This document shows, one piece after another, positions 1 through 9,251 of a DNA stretch of 64,000 nt. Position numbers and translations under genes: made by a program. The stretch is from Natronospirales bacterium. Its GTDB lineage: Bacteria > Pseudomonadota > Gammaproteobacteria > Natronospirales > REEB76. The DNA is taken from positions 1 through 64,000 of the forward strand of contig JAJYUH010000009.1 of the NCBI GenBank assembly GCA_021792635.1, written 5' to 3'. The notes beneath the pieces were generated by a model. The model ran no database searches and was not told the origin of the DNA. It was given only the letters and a program-made list of their open reading frames with translations. Within the stretch, counting starts at the first letter, position 1. Each line of letters begins with the position of its first letter.

Positions 1-134
1 TCTCCGTCTGCAAATATCATCCGGGCCCGAGGCTTAAAGTGCCTCACTCAAGGCCGAATAACAGGCTGCAATCTGATCCTGCCAGCCATCATCAAAGAGA
101 ACGCTTGACTACGGGGGCGTCCATAGCGGACTTT
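1..134. other. Left-edge non-coding leader of rng
   Basis: No gene is recognised here. Frame 1 stays open from the edge to a TGA at 106-108, but its 35 codons (ending LPAIIKENA) do not look like the Maf protein that often precedes RNase G, so this is probably chance. The segment most likely carries the promoter and leader of the RNase G gene. Confidence 0.4.
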
Positions 135-1604
135 ATGAGCGAAGAGATTCTGATCAATGTGATACCCGGCGAAACGCGCGTGGCGTTGCTGGAGAATGGC
201 GTGTTGCAGGAGCTCCATATCGAGCGCACCCGGCGCCGCGGCCTGGTGGGCAACATCTATAAAGGCAGGATATCGCGGGTGCTGCCGGGCATGCAGGCGG
301 CGTTCATTGACATCGGCCTGGAGCGCAGTGCGTTTCTGCACGCCGCCGACATCGCCAAGGTGGCCTGCGGCGGGCACGACGGCGTGGATGACGCTCCCGC
401 GGACATCCGCGGGCTGCTGCACGAAGGCAGGGAAGTCCTGGTGCAGGTGCTGAAGGATCCGCTCGGCACCAAAGGCGCGCGCCTCACCACCCACATCAGT
501 ATTCCCTCCCGTTACCTGGTGTATCTGCCCGGCGGCAAAGGCTGCGCGCTCTCCACGCGCATCGAGGACGAGGCCGAACGCGCGCGGCTGCGGGAGCTGC
601 TGCAGGCTTTCGCGACTGCGGCGGGGAACGGGGGTTACATTGTGCGCACGGCCGCAGAAGGCGCTGCAGCGGAAGCATTACATGCCGATATGCTGTTTCT
701 CACCCGGCTGTGGGAAAACATTGGTGCACACGCCGCGGATACACTGCCCGGCAAGCTGGTGCATGAGGATCAGCCGCTCTCAATACGCATTCTGCGGGAT
801 CTGTGCAGCAGCGAAGTGGAGCGGGTACGGGTGGATGCGGCGGACACACATGCGCGCATCAGCGCTTTCACGACCATGTTCGTGCCGGAATTGGCGCCGC
901 GCATCGAGTACTACGCCGGCCCGCGGCCCATTTTCGATCTGTACGGCATCGAGGAGGAAATCTACCGGGCGCTGGAGCGCAAGGTGCAACTCAAGTCCGG
1001 CGGCCATCTTGTCATTGACCAGACGGAGGCCATGACCACCATAGACGTGAATACCGGCGCCTACGTGGGCCATCGCAACCTGGAAGAGACCGTTTTCAGG
1101 ACTAACTTGGAGGCGGCCCAGGCCATCGCCCGGCAACTGCGGCTGCGCAATCTGGGCGGTATCATCATCATTGACTTCATTGACATGGCCGAGGAGGAGC
1201 ACAGGCAGTTGGTGTTGCAGGCACTGCGGCAAGCACTTGCCCGGGATCATGCCAAAACCCAGGTCACCGGGGTTTCCATCCTGGGGATCGTGGAAATGAC
1301 GCGCAAGCGTATCCGCGAGAGTCTGGAACACGTCCTGTGCATGCCCTGTCCAACCTGTCAGGGGCGCAGCTCGCTCAAGACCCCGGAAACAGTGTGCTAC
1401 GACATCTTCCGCGAGATTCTGCGTGAAACCGGTCAGTTTGATGTGCGGGAATTGCGCGTGCTGGCTTCGCAGGAAGTGGTGGAGAGGCTGTTGGACGAAG
1501 AATCCGCCAGCCTTGCCGAGCTGGAAGGCCAGATCGGCAAGGCCATCCGCCCGCAGGCGGAAGCGCTCTATGGCCCGGAACAGTTCGACGTGGTGCCCAT
1601 GTGA
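135..1604 (+). CDS. rng: Ribonuclease G
   Basis: Endoribonuclease of the RNase E/G family; in known members it cuts single-stranded AU-rich RNA, matures the 16S rRNA 5' end and takes part in mRNA decay in the cytoplasm. The 489 residues match the length of the E. coli enzyme. An S1-type RNA-binding region is visible near residues 35-120 (NIYKGRISRVLPGMQAAFID). The catalytic DNase I-like core has the acidic metal site around residue 303 (TTIDVNTGAYVG) and around 345-350 (IIIIDFIDM). The zinc-link cysteines are in CPTCQGR near residue 405. The frame is open further upstream to 39, but MSEEILINV is the usual family N-terminus, so the start at 135 was chosen. It is followed in the same direction by yhdP. 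Confidence 0.97.
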   Translation: MSEEILINVIPGETRVALLENGVLQELHIERTRRRGLVGNIYKGRISRVLPGMQAAFIDIGLERSAFLHAADIAKVACGGHDGVDDAPADIRGLLHEGREVLVQVLKDPLGTKGARLTTHISIPSRYLVYLPGGKGCALSTRIEDEAERARLRELLQAFATAAGNGGYIVRTAAEGAAAEALHADMLFLTRLWENIGAHAADTLPGKLVHEDQPLSIRILRDLCSSEVERVRVDAADTHARISAFTTMFVPELAPRIEYYAGPRPIFDLYGIEEEIYRALERKVQLKSGGHLVIDQTEAMTTIDVNTGAYVGHRNLEETVFRTNLEAAQAIARQLRLRNLGGIIIIDFIDMAEEEHRQLVLQALRQALARDHAKTQVTGVSILGIVEMTRKRIRESLEHVLCMPCPTCQGRSSLKTPETVCYDIFREILRETGQFDVRELRVLASQEVVERLLDEESASLAELEGQIGKAIRPQAEALYGPEQFDVVPM

Positions 1605-1710
1605 ACCACGGTCTGCAAATTCACCGTGTCTGGCCTGACAGCATTGCCGCACGGCCGCATCTGCAGCGATCTGCAAACAATCTTATGATTACCCGGGAGG
1701 GAAGCGCCCT

Positions 1711-4700
1711 GTGAAACGCTGGCAGCACATCGTCTGGAAATGGTCCGCCGGTACCGTGGCGGCACTGGTGATTCTGTCTGCCACGCTGGCGGGCCTGTTT
1801 CGCCTGTTTGCGCCGCTGGTACCCGGCTACCGCGCGGAGGTGCAGACCTGGGCCAGTCGCACCCTGGGCCGGCCGGTGAGGATCACCGCCATGGGTGCCC
1901 AGTGGGGCCTCTACGGTCCGGAAATCACCCTGGAAAAAGTCGCACTCCTTTCCAAGAATCACCGGCGCATTATTCTGACGGCGCGTGAGCTGCGTATCGG
2001 CTTTACCCCGGGTGCGCTGTTGCATGGCCGGTTTTCCCGGCCCAACCGCATCATTCTGATTGAGCCGCAGGTGGTGCTGGAACGGGATACCGACGGCAGT
2101 TTCGAAGTGCGCGGCCTGGAAGGCAGTTTGAGTCCCGGCCAGGCACACACCGACTGGCGCGGGGTGCTGGCCGAGACCTTCGCGCAGAGCGCGCAGATCA
2201 TCATCAGCGGCGGTGCAGTCACGCTGTTCGATAGGCGTGCGCCGGCCGCACCGCTGGTTTTCAGCAACCTGAGTCTCAAGATAGATAACAGCGCCGGCAG
2301 CCATGAGATGTACGGACATGTGCATTTGCCGGCCGCCTTGGGCCGCAATCTGACTTTCACCGGCCGCATCCAGGGTGCGGGCATCAAACCACAAACCTGG
2401 CGCTGGCGCGGCGATGTGCAGGGCACGGCACTCAATATGCCGCGCCTGCTGTCTTATTGGCCCCGCTACAGCGGACGTTTTGCCAGCGGCCTTGTGGATT
2501 TGCGCGCCGCCGCATCCGGTGAGGGTGGCAGCCTGGATGAGGTGCGGGCCAGCATCAACGCTCATAATGTGTTTCCCACCGGTAACGGCGCTGTCAGGGC
2601 CGGATTTAGCACCCTGGCAGGCACCCTGAGCTGGATTCACAGCAGCGGCGGCTGGACGCTGAGCGGCCGCAATATGCAACTGCAAAGCGGTAATGACATC
2701 TGGCCGGCGAGTGACTTCGATCTTCGGTACGCGTACGCACAGAATGGTGCCGCCACCTGGTCAGGCGGGGCCACCTTCCTGCGCTTGCAGGACATCGTTA
2801 TTTTGACAGGCTGGTTACCGGAAAATTTTTCTTCCCCCGTCAGCACGCGGCTGTTGCGGCTGTCACCCACGGGGGACGTGACGGATGTCAATTTTCAGGC
2901 TCAATGGAGCGGCAAGGCCCTCGGGAACTGGTCCTTGCATGGCCGTTTCACCGGTCTCGGCCTGCGGGCGAACGGGAACATTCCCGGTTTCACGGGACTG
3001 GATGGCGGGCTTGACGCCGATCAGGACGGCGGCACGCTCAGGCTTGTCGCCAAAGATGCCTCGGCCACCTTCCCGCATCTTTTCCGCGCGCCGTTGCAAG
3101 CGGTCGCGCTTAGTACCGACGTGCAATTCCATCATGATGCCCGGGGTTGGCATATCGCGACGGGCGATCTTGCCATGGCGAATCCCGATGCGCAGGTGCA
3201 GGCAAAAGGGACATTGCTGTTACCCGCCGACGGTGGTTCGCCGCTGATTGATCTGCAGGCGACGGTGCAGAATGCCAGGGTAAAAAACAAATCCGCCTAT
3301 TTGCCCGCGAGAGTCATACCGAAGGCAGTGGTGAACTGGCTCGATACCTCCATCGTGAGCGGCCGGGTACCGGCCGGCAGTCTGATACTGCGGGGCAGGC
3401 TGGCTGATTTTCCCTTTGATAAGGGGCAGGGCCTGTTCGACATCCGTTTCCATATCACGCACGGCGTGCTGGATTACGCCAAAAACTGGCCGCGTGTGGA
3501 GCACTTGGATGCGGACGTGGAGTTCAAGAACCAGGGTATGAGCGTCGCGGTGCAGCATGGCAGCATGCTGGACGACGATATCAGCGGTACCACGGCGGAT
3601 TTTGCCGACCTGAGTAACGGGGTTTTGGATATCCGCGGCAGGGCGCGGGGCAGCGCCCGGACGACACTCGATTTTTTGCGCAGCGGGCCCCTGAAAAAGC
3701 GTTTTGGCCATTACCTCGACGGTCTCAGGGTAAGCGGCCGCAACGATATCAGTTTACATCTGCTTCTGCCGGTTACTGATCCTGCACGGTTCAAACTGAA
3801 CGGTCGTGACCAACTTGGCGACGTGAGCGTGGACCTGGCCAGGCGGCCGGAGTGGCGGCTGAGCCGATTGCGCGGCAGTGTGGCGTTCAGCGACGCGGGT
3901 ATCCGCACGGACAATTTGCGCGGCATGCTGTTGGGCGGAGCCGTGACGATCAGCCTGCATCCGCAAAAGCACGGCAAAGGAACCACTGTGGTGAGCGCCC
4001 GGGGCGGCGCCACTGCGGCAGCCCTGTCTGTGGCTTTGCCGGCACCGTTCAATAAAGTGCTGGCAGGAAATACAGTTTGGCAGCTGTCCGGCAGCCTGCC
4101 CAACGACCCCGCCGGAACCAACGGCGGCCTGTCACTGGAACTCCGTTCCAATCTGCGGGGATTGGGAGTGGATTTACCGGCGCCCTTCGGCAAATCGGCG
4201 GACGCCATCGCACCCCTGGATGCATCGCTGCGTTTGACGGGCGATGCGGGACTGCTGTTGCAGGTACGCTATGCGCATACCATGAACGGCGAGTACCGCT
4301 TCCTGGACGAAAACGGCAGTTGGCAATTTGATCGCGGCGCGCTGGTGTTCGGCACAGCCGAGCCCTCTCTGCCCGCTACGCAGGGGCTTGTGGTGAGCGG
4401 TGCGCTGGCGGAATTCTCGCTGGATGCGTGGAAGCCGTATGCCACCACATCCGGTTCGGAACTTTTACCGCCGTTCCTGCACAGCCTGGATGTCGGTGTG
4501 GGCCGGTTCTCCGGTTTCGGTCAGGATATCGTCAATCTGCACGTACAACTGGCGCGTGCCAGTCATGCCTGGCATGCGACGCTCGCAAGTATGCCCATCG
4601 CCGGCCGTGTCACCTGGCCTTACCTCGTGGACCCGGCTCATCCGATTGTTGCGGATATGCAGCGCGTGACATTCATGCACAGCCCGAACGGCAAGAAAAA

Positions 4701-5562
4701 CAGCGCATCCGCACTTAATCCACACGCAGTGCCGCCATTGCGTTTTACTGCCGGGCAATTTCGTTACAACGGTGTAATACTTGATAACGTGCATGCGGAT
4801 TTCACGCCACGCCCGGACGGTGTGGATCTCAAGGCATTTTCCGTTGCCGGTACCGGTTTCAGCATCACCGGCGGCGGTCAGTGGGTGGCCCGGAGCGGAG
4901 GTACGCAAGAGTGCAGTTTAAGCGCGCAGATGAAAAGCACGGATATCGGAAAAACCCTGCGGGCTTTCGGTTATGCGCCTGGTATTACCGGTGACAAGGG
5001 CGAGTTGCAGGCCAGCCTGCATTGGCAGGGGGGGCCGTTTGGTGACATCGTTACCACGCTGAACGGCAAGATGCATGTAAAACTGGAAAACGGGCATCTG
5101 CTGGAAGTCAAACCCGGTGCCGGCCGCATTTTCGGTCTGCTCAGCATCGGCGCACTGCCGCGCCACCTGCTGCTAAATTTCAGCGACGTGCTCGGCAAGG
5201 GGTTCTCCTACGATTCCATCGAGGCCGACTTCACTCTGCAGGATGGGGATGCCTATACCGGTGATCTTACGGTCGCGGGTTCCGCCGCGCAAATCCATGT
5301 GGTCGGCCGTACCGGTCTCGCGAAGCACGACTTCGATGAGGCGCTGATCGTCAATCCCAGTGTCGGTTCCACCCTGCCGCTGCTGAGCGCCCTGGCGGGG
5401 GGGGTGGGTGTGGGCGCGGTGGTGTATCTGCTCACGCGGATTTTCCGGAAACCGCTTAACGAGGTCGGTGAAATGCGCTACCGGCTTACGGGAACATGGG
5501 ATAATCCGATACTCACCCCGGTCGCCGAGCCCGAAGGTGCGACTCACGGCCAGCACGGATAA
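1711..5562 (+). CDS. yhdP: YhdP family AsmA-like phospholipid transport protein
   Basis: Very large envelope protein of the AsmA/TamB-like superfamily. YhdP of E. coli is anchored in the inner membrane and acts with TamB and YdbH in moving phospholipids to the outer membrane. The 1283 residues match the family (about 1270). There is one N-terminal membrane anchor at about residues 13-33, then a long beta-rich periplasmic region, and the family C-terminus ends in a hydrophobic Gly-rich patch followed by GEMRYRLTGTWDNP. The GTG start has a GGGAGGG ribosome site 8-9 bases upstream. A run of eight G residues lies inside the gene at 5397-5404. The rng-yhdP-nit-tldD neighbourhood is typical of gammaproteobacteria. 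Confidence 0.95.
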   Translation: MKRWQHIVWKWSAGTVAALVILSATLAGLFRLFAPLVPGYRAEVQTWASRTLGRPVRITAMGAQWGLYGPEITLEKVALLSKNHRRIILTARELRIGFTPGALLHGRFSRPNRIILIEPQVVLERDTDGSFEVRGLEGSLSPGQAHTDWRGVLAETFAQSAQIIISGGAVTLFDRRAPAAPLVFSNLSLKIDNSAGSHEMYGHVHLPAALGRNLTFTGRIQGAGIKPQTWRWRGDVQGTALNMPRLLSYWPRYSGRFASGLVDLRAAASGEGGSLDEVRASINAHNVFPTGNGAVRAGFSTLAGTLSWIHSSGGWTLSGRNMQLQSGNDIWPASDFDLRYAYAQNGAATWSGGATFLRLQDIVILTGWLPENFSSPVSTRLLRLSPTGDVTDVNFQAQWSGKALGNWSLHGRFTGLGLRANGNIPGFTGLDGGLDADQDGGTLRLVAKDASATFPHLFRAPLQAVALSTDVQFHHDARGWHIATGDLAMANPDAQVQAKGTLLLPADGGSPLIDLQATVQNARVKNKSAYLPARVIPKAVVNWLDTSIVSGRVPAGSLILRGRLADFPFDKGQGLFDIRFHITHGVLDYAKNWPRVEHLDADVEFKNQGMSVAVQHGSMLDDDISGTTADFADLSNGVLDIRGRARGSARTTLDFLRSGPLKKRFGHYLDGLRVSGRNDISLHLLLPVTDPARFKLNGRDQLGDVSVDLARRPEWRLSRLRGSVAFSDAGIRTDNLRGMLLGGAVTISLHPQKHGKGTTVVSARGGATAAALSVALPAPFNKVLAGNTVWQLSGSLPNDPAGTNGGLSLELRSNLRGLGVDLPAPFGKSADAIAPLDASLRLTGDAGLLLQVRYAHTMNGEYRFLDENGSWQFDRGALVFGTAEPSLPATQGLVVSGALAEFSLDAWKPYATTSGSELLPPFLHSLDVGVGRFSGFGQDIVNLHVQLARASHAWHATLASMPIAGRVTWPYLVDPAHPIVADMQRVTFMHSPNGKKNSASALNPHAVPPLRFTAGQFRYNGVILDNVHADFTPRPDGVDLKAFSVAGTGFSITGGGQWVARSGGTQECSLSAQMKSTDIGKTLRAFGYAPGITGDKGELQASLHWQGGPFGDIVTTLNGKMHVKLENGHLLEVKPGAGRIFGLLSIGALPRHLLLNFSDVLGKGFSYDSIEADFTLQDGDAYTGDLTVAGSAAQIHVVGRTGLAKHDFDEALIVNPSVGSTLPLLSALAGGVGVGAVVYLLTRIFRKPLNEVGEMRYRLTGTWDNPILTPVAEPEGATHGQHG

Positions 5563-5573
5563 TTCCAGCTCCC

Positions 5574-5909
5574 ATGAAGCCTATTGCTGTTCTATTGTTG
5601 CTCGTTGCCACCCTCGGCAGTGCCGCCGCTGCCCGCACCGGCAGTTACGTCATCACGGCCGAAATGTGGATGCGGCCGCGCAGCGGTCAAGTCATGCTGC
5701 AGATGCCACCGGTGCGCGCCGCGGTACACGACTGGATGCGGCATCCGGGGTCGCATATCGTGATTCTGCATTCCGGCGATGATATGGGCAGCCTGTGGTC
5801 GAGTGAAGTGCAGGACTGGCTGGTATCCCTGGGTATTCCCTCGGCTGATATTGAGAAACAGGTGAGCGGCCAGGATGAGAATTCCGTGACCTTGACAGTG
5901 GTGCCGTGA
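5574..5909 (+). CDS. Small exported protein, OmpA-C-like fold possible
   Basis: A 111-residue protein with a clear signal peptide (KPIAVLLLLVATLGSAAAA) and a short mature part. The segment HIVILHSGDDMGSLWSSEVQ followed by LVSLGIPSADIE resembles the OmpA/Pal peptidoglycan-binding pattern (a Gly/Asp turn, then a helix, then Gly-Ile), but the similarity is by eye only. It sits 11 bases after yhdP, and its stop overlaps the GTG start of the following amidase by four bases (GTGA), so the three genes are probably one transcript. Function unknown; an envelope location is the safe inference. Confidence 0.75.
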   Translation: MKPIAVLLLLVATLGSAAAARTGSYVITAEMWMRPRSGQVMLQMPPVRAAVHDWMRHPGSHIVILHSGDDMGSLWSSEVQDWLVSLGIPSADIEKQVSGQDENSVTLTVVP

Positions 5910-6721
5910 GTACGCACAAGGTCGCCGCCATCCAGATGAGTTCCGCCGCCGACGTGGTCACCAATCTGCGCGAGGCGGGCAAGCTCATGGCCAAGGCCGC
6001 GGCCCAGGGTGCGGAACTCATGGTTCTGCCGGAGAACTTCGCGCTCATGGCAAAGAGCGACGCCGAGCGGGTGGCGGCGGGCGAACTGGATGGCAGCGGC
6101 ACCATCCAGGATTTTCTCGCCGATAAGGCCAGACACTTGCGTACCTGGATCGTGGGCGGCACGCTGCCGGTGCTGGCCGGTAACGGCAAGGTGTATGCGC
6201 GCTCGCCGGTGTACAACCCGCAAGGCGAACGTGCGGGGTATTACGACAAAATCCATCTCTTCGATGTGCAGGTGAACACCGCGGGCGAAAGTTATCGCGA
6301 ATCCGCACGTACCGAGCCCGGCAGGCGTGCGGTGGTGGTGGATACCCCCCTGGGCAAGCTGGGGCTGAGCGTTTGTTACGACCTGCGCTTTCCGGAGCTG
6401 TTTCGCGCGCTGGCGGCGCAGGGGGCGACGTTGTTTGCCGTGCCGTCCGCTTTCACGCGCACCACGGGTGAAGTGCATTGGCAACTGCTCAATCGCGCAC
6501 GTGCCGTGGAGAATCTGGCCTTTGTCATCGCTGCCGCCCAAACCGGACACCACACCAATGGGCGTGAGACTTTTGGTCACAGCATGGTAGTGGATCCGTG
6601 GGGCGAGATACTGGCAGAGCGCGATGCGGAGCCCGGCGTGGTCACGGCCGTCATGGATACCGCGCAGCAAGCCCGCCTGCGGGCGCGCTTTCCGGTCCTG
6701 AGTCACCGGCAACTGGTCTAA
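5906..6721 (+). CDS. Carbon-nitrogen hydrolase, Nit-type (probable deaminated glutathione amidase)
   Basis: Nitrilase-superfamily amidase of 271 residues. The catalytic triad Glu-Lys-Cys is readable: Glu in LPENFALM near residue 42, Lys in YYDKIHLFD near 113 and Cys in SVCYDLRFPE near 156. The DLRFPELFR context and length fit the Nit1/Nit2 branch, in which characterised members hydrolyse deaminated glutathione as metabolite repair; omega-amidase activity is the alternative. The GTG start overlaps the stop of the upstream gene as GTGA, indicating translational coupling. In many gammaproteobacteria this gene sits directly between yhdP and tldD; here a toxin-antitoxin pair separates it from tldD. 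Confidence 0.92.
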   Translation: MSTHKVAAIQMSSAADVVTNLREAGKLMAKAAAQGAELMVLPENFALMAKSDAERVAAGELDGSGTIQDFLADKARHLRTWIVGGTLPVLAGNGKVYARSPVYNPQGERAGYYDKIHLFDVQVNTAGESYRESARTEPGRRAVVVDTPLGKLGLSVCYDLRFPELFRALAAQGATLFAVPSAFTRTTGEVHWQLLNRARAVENLAFVIAAAQTGHHTNGRETFGHSMVVDPWGEILAERDAEPGVVTAVMDTAQQARLRARFPVLSHRQLV

Positions 6722-6763
6722 CTCCGCCCGTGCGTCGGGTCAGCGCGGCCGATGCGATCCGCG

Positions 6764-6787
6764 TACAATTAAACTGGTTGACCAGTT
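6764..6787 (+). promoter_or_regulatory. Promoter -10 and operator of the phd-vapC pair
   Basis: A TACAAT -10-like box lies at 6764-6769. Directly after it is a perfect inverted repeat, AACTGGT (6772-6778), two bases TG, and ACCAGTT (6781-6787), ten bases before the antitoxin start. No good -35 box is visible. Phd antitoxins characteristically bind palindromes of this kind over their own start site, so autoregulation is inferred. Confidence 0.65.
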
Positions 6788-6796
6788 GGAGAATGC

Positions 6797-7051
6797 ATGA
6801 TTATCGTGGGAGCTTTCGAGGCCAAGACCCACCTGTCGCAGCTCCTCGACCAAGTGGCGCAGGGTGAGGAGATTACCATCACCCGCCACGGCGAACCCGT
6901 GGCCAAGCTCGTAGCCCCCCGGTCTTTGACGGACCGCCGGCAGGTGGCGCAGCAGATCGCGGAGACTCGCAAGAGCCGCAAGGGCCAGGACCGAGGCCGC
7001 AAACCCGGCACCGGCTTGCACGAGCTGATTGCAGCAGGGCGCAAATACTGA
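6797..7051 (+). CDS. Type II antitoxin, Phd/YefM family
   Basis: An 84-residue antitoxin. The N-terminal part (GAFEAKTHLSQLLDQVAQGE, then ITITRHGEPVAKLV) is the Phd/YefM dimerisation and DNA-binding fold. The basic, low-complexity tail (RKSRKGQDRGRK) is the sort of disordered segment that wraps the toxin. It has a GGAG ribosome site, and its TGA overlaps the toxin ATG (TGATG at 7049-7053). Known members neutralise the partner toxin and repress their own operon, matching the palindrome just upstream. Confidence 0.92.
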   Translation: MIIVGAFEAKTHLSQLLDQVAQGEEITITRHGEPVAKLVAPRSLTDRRQVAQQIAETRKSRKGQDRGRKPGTGLHELIAAGRKY

Positions 7052-7479
7052 TGGTGCAGGCGGCACGCGCTCTGGTGCTGGACTGTTCCCTCCCCCTGGC
7101 TTGGTATCTGGAGGACGAGCGTACCGATTTCACGGAATCGGTATTTGAAGAACTCACACGAGCAGAAGTCTGGGTGCCTGTGTTATGGATGCTGGAGTTT
7201 CCGAACGCATTGATCGTGGCGACCCAGCGCGTCCGCATCTCTGATGACTGGCGGCGAGAAGTCCTGCAACGTGCGGCCCTTTTGCCGTTGAGGATAGATG
7301 ACACGCACGTGCCGCTGGCGCAGATCGGCGATTTGGCGACACGCGTCAATCTGACAACCTATGATACCGCGTATCTGGAGCTGGCCATGCGTCGTGGTCT
7401 GAGGCTCGCCACCTTGGACAAGAAGCTCATCGCGGCGGCACGCAGTGTTGAGCATCCACTATTAACCGAAATCGGATAA
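7051..7479 (+). CDS. vapC: Type II toxin, VapC-like PIN domain ribonuclease
   Basis: A 142-residue PIN-domain protein. The conserved acidic residues are present in order: Asp in [11 protein letters not shown] (about residue 10), Glu in MLEFPNAL, Asp in [11 protein letters not shown] and Asp in LATLDKKL. They form the Mg2+ site that cleaves RNA (tRNA in many characterised VapCs). Coupled to the Phd-type antitoxin through a TGATG overlap. The pair is intact, so it is probably functional. The target RNA cannot be told from the sequence. Confidence 0.92.
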   Translation: MVQAARALVLDCSLPLAWYLEDERTDFTESVFEELTRAEVWVPVLWMLEFPNALIVATQRVRISDDWRREVLQRAALLPLRIDDTHVPLAQIGDLATRVNLTTYDTAYLELAMRRGLRLATLDKKLIAAARSVEHPLLTEIG

Positions 7480-7493
7480 ACCGGATTCATACC

Positions 7494-8945
7494 ATGGACA
7501 GCAGTCACAATCCAATGCAGATGGCAAGACAAAGTCTTCTCACTGCTTCCGGCATGGACGAGCGGCACATCGAACGCGTGCTCGGTCGCATCCTGGATTA
7601 CGAGGTGGACAGTGCGGATCTTTATTTTCAGCTCTGCCGTCAGGAATCCTGGGCGCTGGAAGACGGCATCGTCAAGGAAGGTTCGCACAATATAGAGCAG
7701 GGTGTGGGCGTGCGCGCGATTTCCGGAGAAAAAACCGGCTTTGCCTATTCCGACGAAATTCTGCTGCCGGCGCTCACGCGTGCCGCCGACATGGCGCGCG
7801 CCATCGCCAAACAGGGCAGCGGCAATGCGCTGCGGGCCTGGAAAGGCGGGTCGGGCCGTCAACTGTATCCGCCCATGGATCCCATCACCACCCTCGATGA
7901 TGAGGACAAAGTGAAATTGCTCATGCGTGTGGACGCGGAGGCACGGCGTCTCGATGCGCGCATCAAACAGGTGATGGTAAGCCTCGCGGGCGTGCACGAA
8001 GTGGTGCTGATCGCCGCGAGTGACGGCACCTTCCGCGCCGATGTGCGGCCGCTGGTGCGCTTCAATGTAAGCGTCATCGCCGAACAGAACGGGCGTCGCG
8101 AACAGGGCTACGCCGGCGGCGGCGGCCGCTTCGGCTACGGATATTTCCTGGATGATTCACAGCGTGCATTGCAAATTGCGGGCGAGGCGGTGCGCAGCGC
8201 GCTCATCAACCTGGAGGCGGCACCGGCGCCGGCGGGCACCATGACCGTGGTGCTGGGCCCCGGCTGGCCGGGCATCCTGCTGCACGAGGCCATCGGTCAC
8301 GGTCTCGAGGGCGATTTCAACCGCAAGGGTACCTCGGCTTTCTCGGGGCGCGTGGGTGAGAAGGTAGCCTCCGCACTGTGCACGGTGGTGGACGACGGCA
8401 CCCTCATGAACCGCCGCGGCTCCCTCAATATGGATGACGAAGGTACGCCCACGCAGTGCACCACGCTTATCGAGAAGGGCGTGCTCAAGGGCTATATGCA
8501 GGACAAGCTCAATGCCCGCCTCACGGGTGCCGCCCCCACCGGCAATGGCCGGCGCGAATCTTTTGCGCACCTGCCCATGCCGCGCATGACCAACACCTAC
8601 ATGCTGCCGGGACCGCACACGCCGGAGGAAATCATCGCTTCGGTGGAGAAAGGTCTTTACGCCGTCAATTTCGGCGGCGGGCAGGTGGACATCACCAGCG
8701 GCAAGTTCGTGTTTTCCGCGAGTGAGGCGTATCGGATCGAGAAGGGCAAAATCACGCAACCGGTGCGCGGCGCCACCCTGATTGGCAACGGGCCCGACGT
8801 GCTCACGCGGGTTTCCATGGTCGGCAATGACCTGAAACTCGATGCCGGGGTCGGCACCTGCGGCAAGGAGGGACAGAGTGTGCCGGTGGGTGTCGGCCAG
8901 CCGACATTGCGGGTGGATGGACTCACCGTGGGCGGCACGTCCTGA
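7494..8945 (+). CDS. tldD: TldD metalloprotease subunit
   Basis: TldD forms a heterodimeric zinc protease with TldE/PmbA. The complex degrades unfolded peptides (for example the CcdA antitoxin) and trims modified peptides such as microcin B17. The 483 residues match E. coli (481). The metal motif HEAIGH is at about residue 263, and the N-terminal segment [20 protein letters not shown] is close to the family pattern. The partner PmbA is encoded at 19064-20416. The predicted start 14 bases after vapC lacks an obvious ribosome site; ATG codons at 7515 and 7521 are alternatives. A TldD/E role in digesting the neighbouring antitoxin is only a speculation from position. Confidence 0.96.
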   Translation: MDSSHNPMQMARQSLLTASGMDERHIERVLGRILDYEVDSADLYFQLCRQESWALEDGIVKEGSHNIEQGVGVRAISGEKTGFAYSDEILLPALTRAADMARAIAKQGSGNALRAWKGGSGRQLYPPMDPITTLDDEDKVKLLMRVDAEARRLDARIKQVMVSLAGVHEVVLIAASDGTFRADVRPLVRFNVSVIAEQNGRREQGYAGGGGRFGYGYFLDDSQRALQIAGEAVRSALINLEAAPAPAGTMTVVLGPGWPGILLHEAIGHGLEGDFNRKGTSAFSGRVGEKVASALCTVVDDGTLMNRRGSLNMDDEGTPTQCTTLIEKGVLKGYMQDKLNARLTGAAPTGNGRRESFAHLPMPRMTNTYMLPGPHTPEEIIASVEKGLYAVNFGGGQVDITSGKFVFSASEAYRIEKGKITQPVRGATLIGNGPDVLTRVSMVGNDLKLDAGVGTCGKEGQSVPVGVGQPTLRVDGLTVGGTS

Positions 8946-9078
8946 GCTGACATAACATTACTCGCGCCTGGGAACCCCGCCAGCCGGTCGCAAATTTAGG
9001 CATACTCGGCTCATAATGCTGCTTGCGCCTGGAAACCTCCGTAATCCTCTGCTATACCTAAATGCACTCTGAAGCACC

Positions 9079-9122
9079 CCGCGCAACGTCCGTCTGATGC
9101 ACGGTCAGGCGCGGTTTGTTTT
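9079..9122 (+). terminator. Probable intrinsic terminator downstream of tldD
   Basis: Stem CCGCGC (9079-9084) pairs with GCGCGG (9109-9114), with an inner CCGT/ACGG pairing. It is followed directly by TTTGTTTT (9115-9122). It lies about 130 bases after the tldD stop and before the S53 peptidase gene, consistent with ending the tldD transcript. Confidence 0.6.
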
Positions 9123-9144
9123 ATGGGTACCAAGTCCAAAGGCA

Positions 9145-9175
9145 CTGTACCTTCCCCGCTGGGGGGAGAGTACAG
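9145..9175 (+). other. Hairpin in the S53 peptidase leader
   Basis: CTGTACCTTCCCC (9145-9157) pairs with GGGGAGAGTACAG (9163-9175), with one wobble and one mismatch and a five-base loop. There is no T tract. TTATACAAT follows at 9177-9185 and could hold a -10 box, so the hairpin is either leader RNA structure or a DNA palindrome at the promoter. The rest of the gap 8946-9251 shows no gene. Confidence 0.4.
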
Positions 9176-9251
9176 GTTATACAATGTGCATGCTGACAGC
9201 GTCGGCAGACGCGTGTTGTTGATGCCGCATGCCGCTATCGGGGGTAATCCA

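Noticed and set aside
5397-5404. Run of eight G residues inside yhdP as a contingency frameshift site
   Set aside because: The frame is intact and the run encodes part of a Gly-Gly-Val stretch near the conserved C-terminus; eight G is not exceptional at this GC content.
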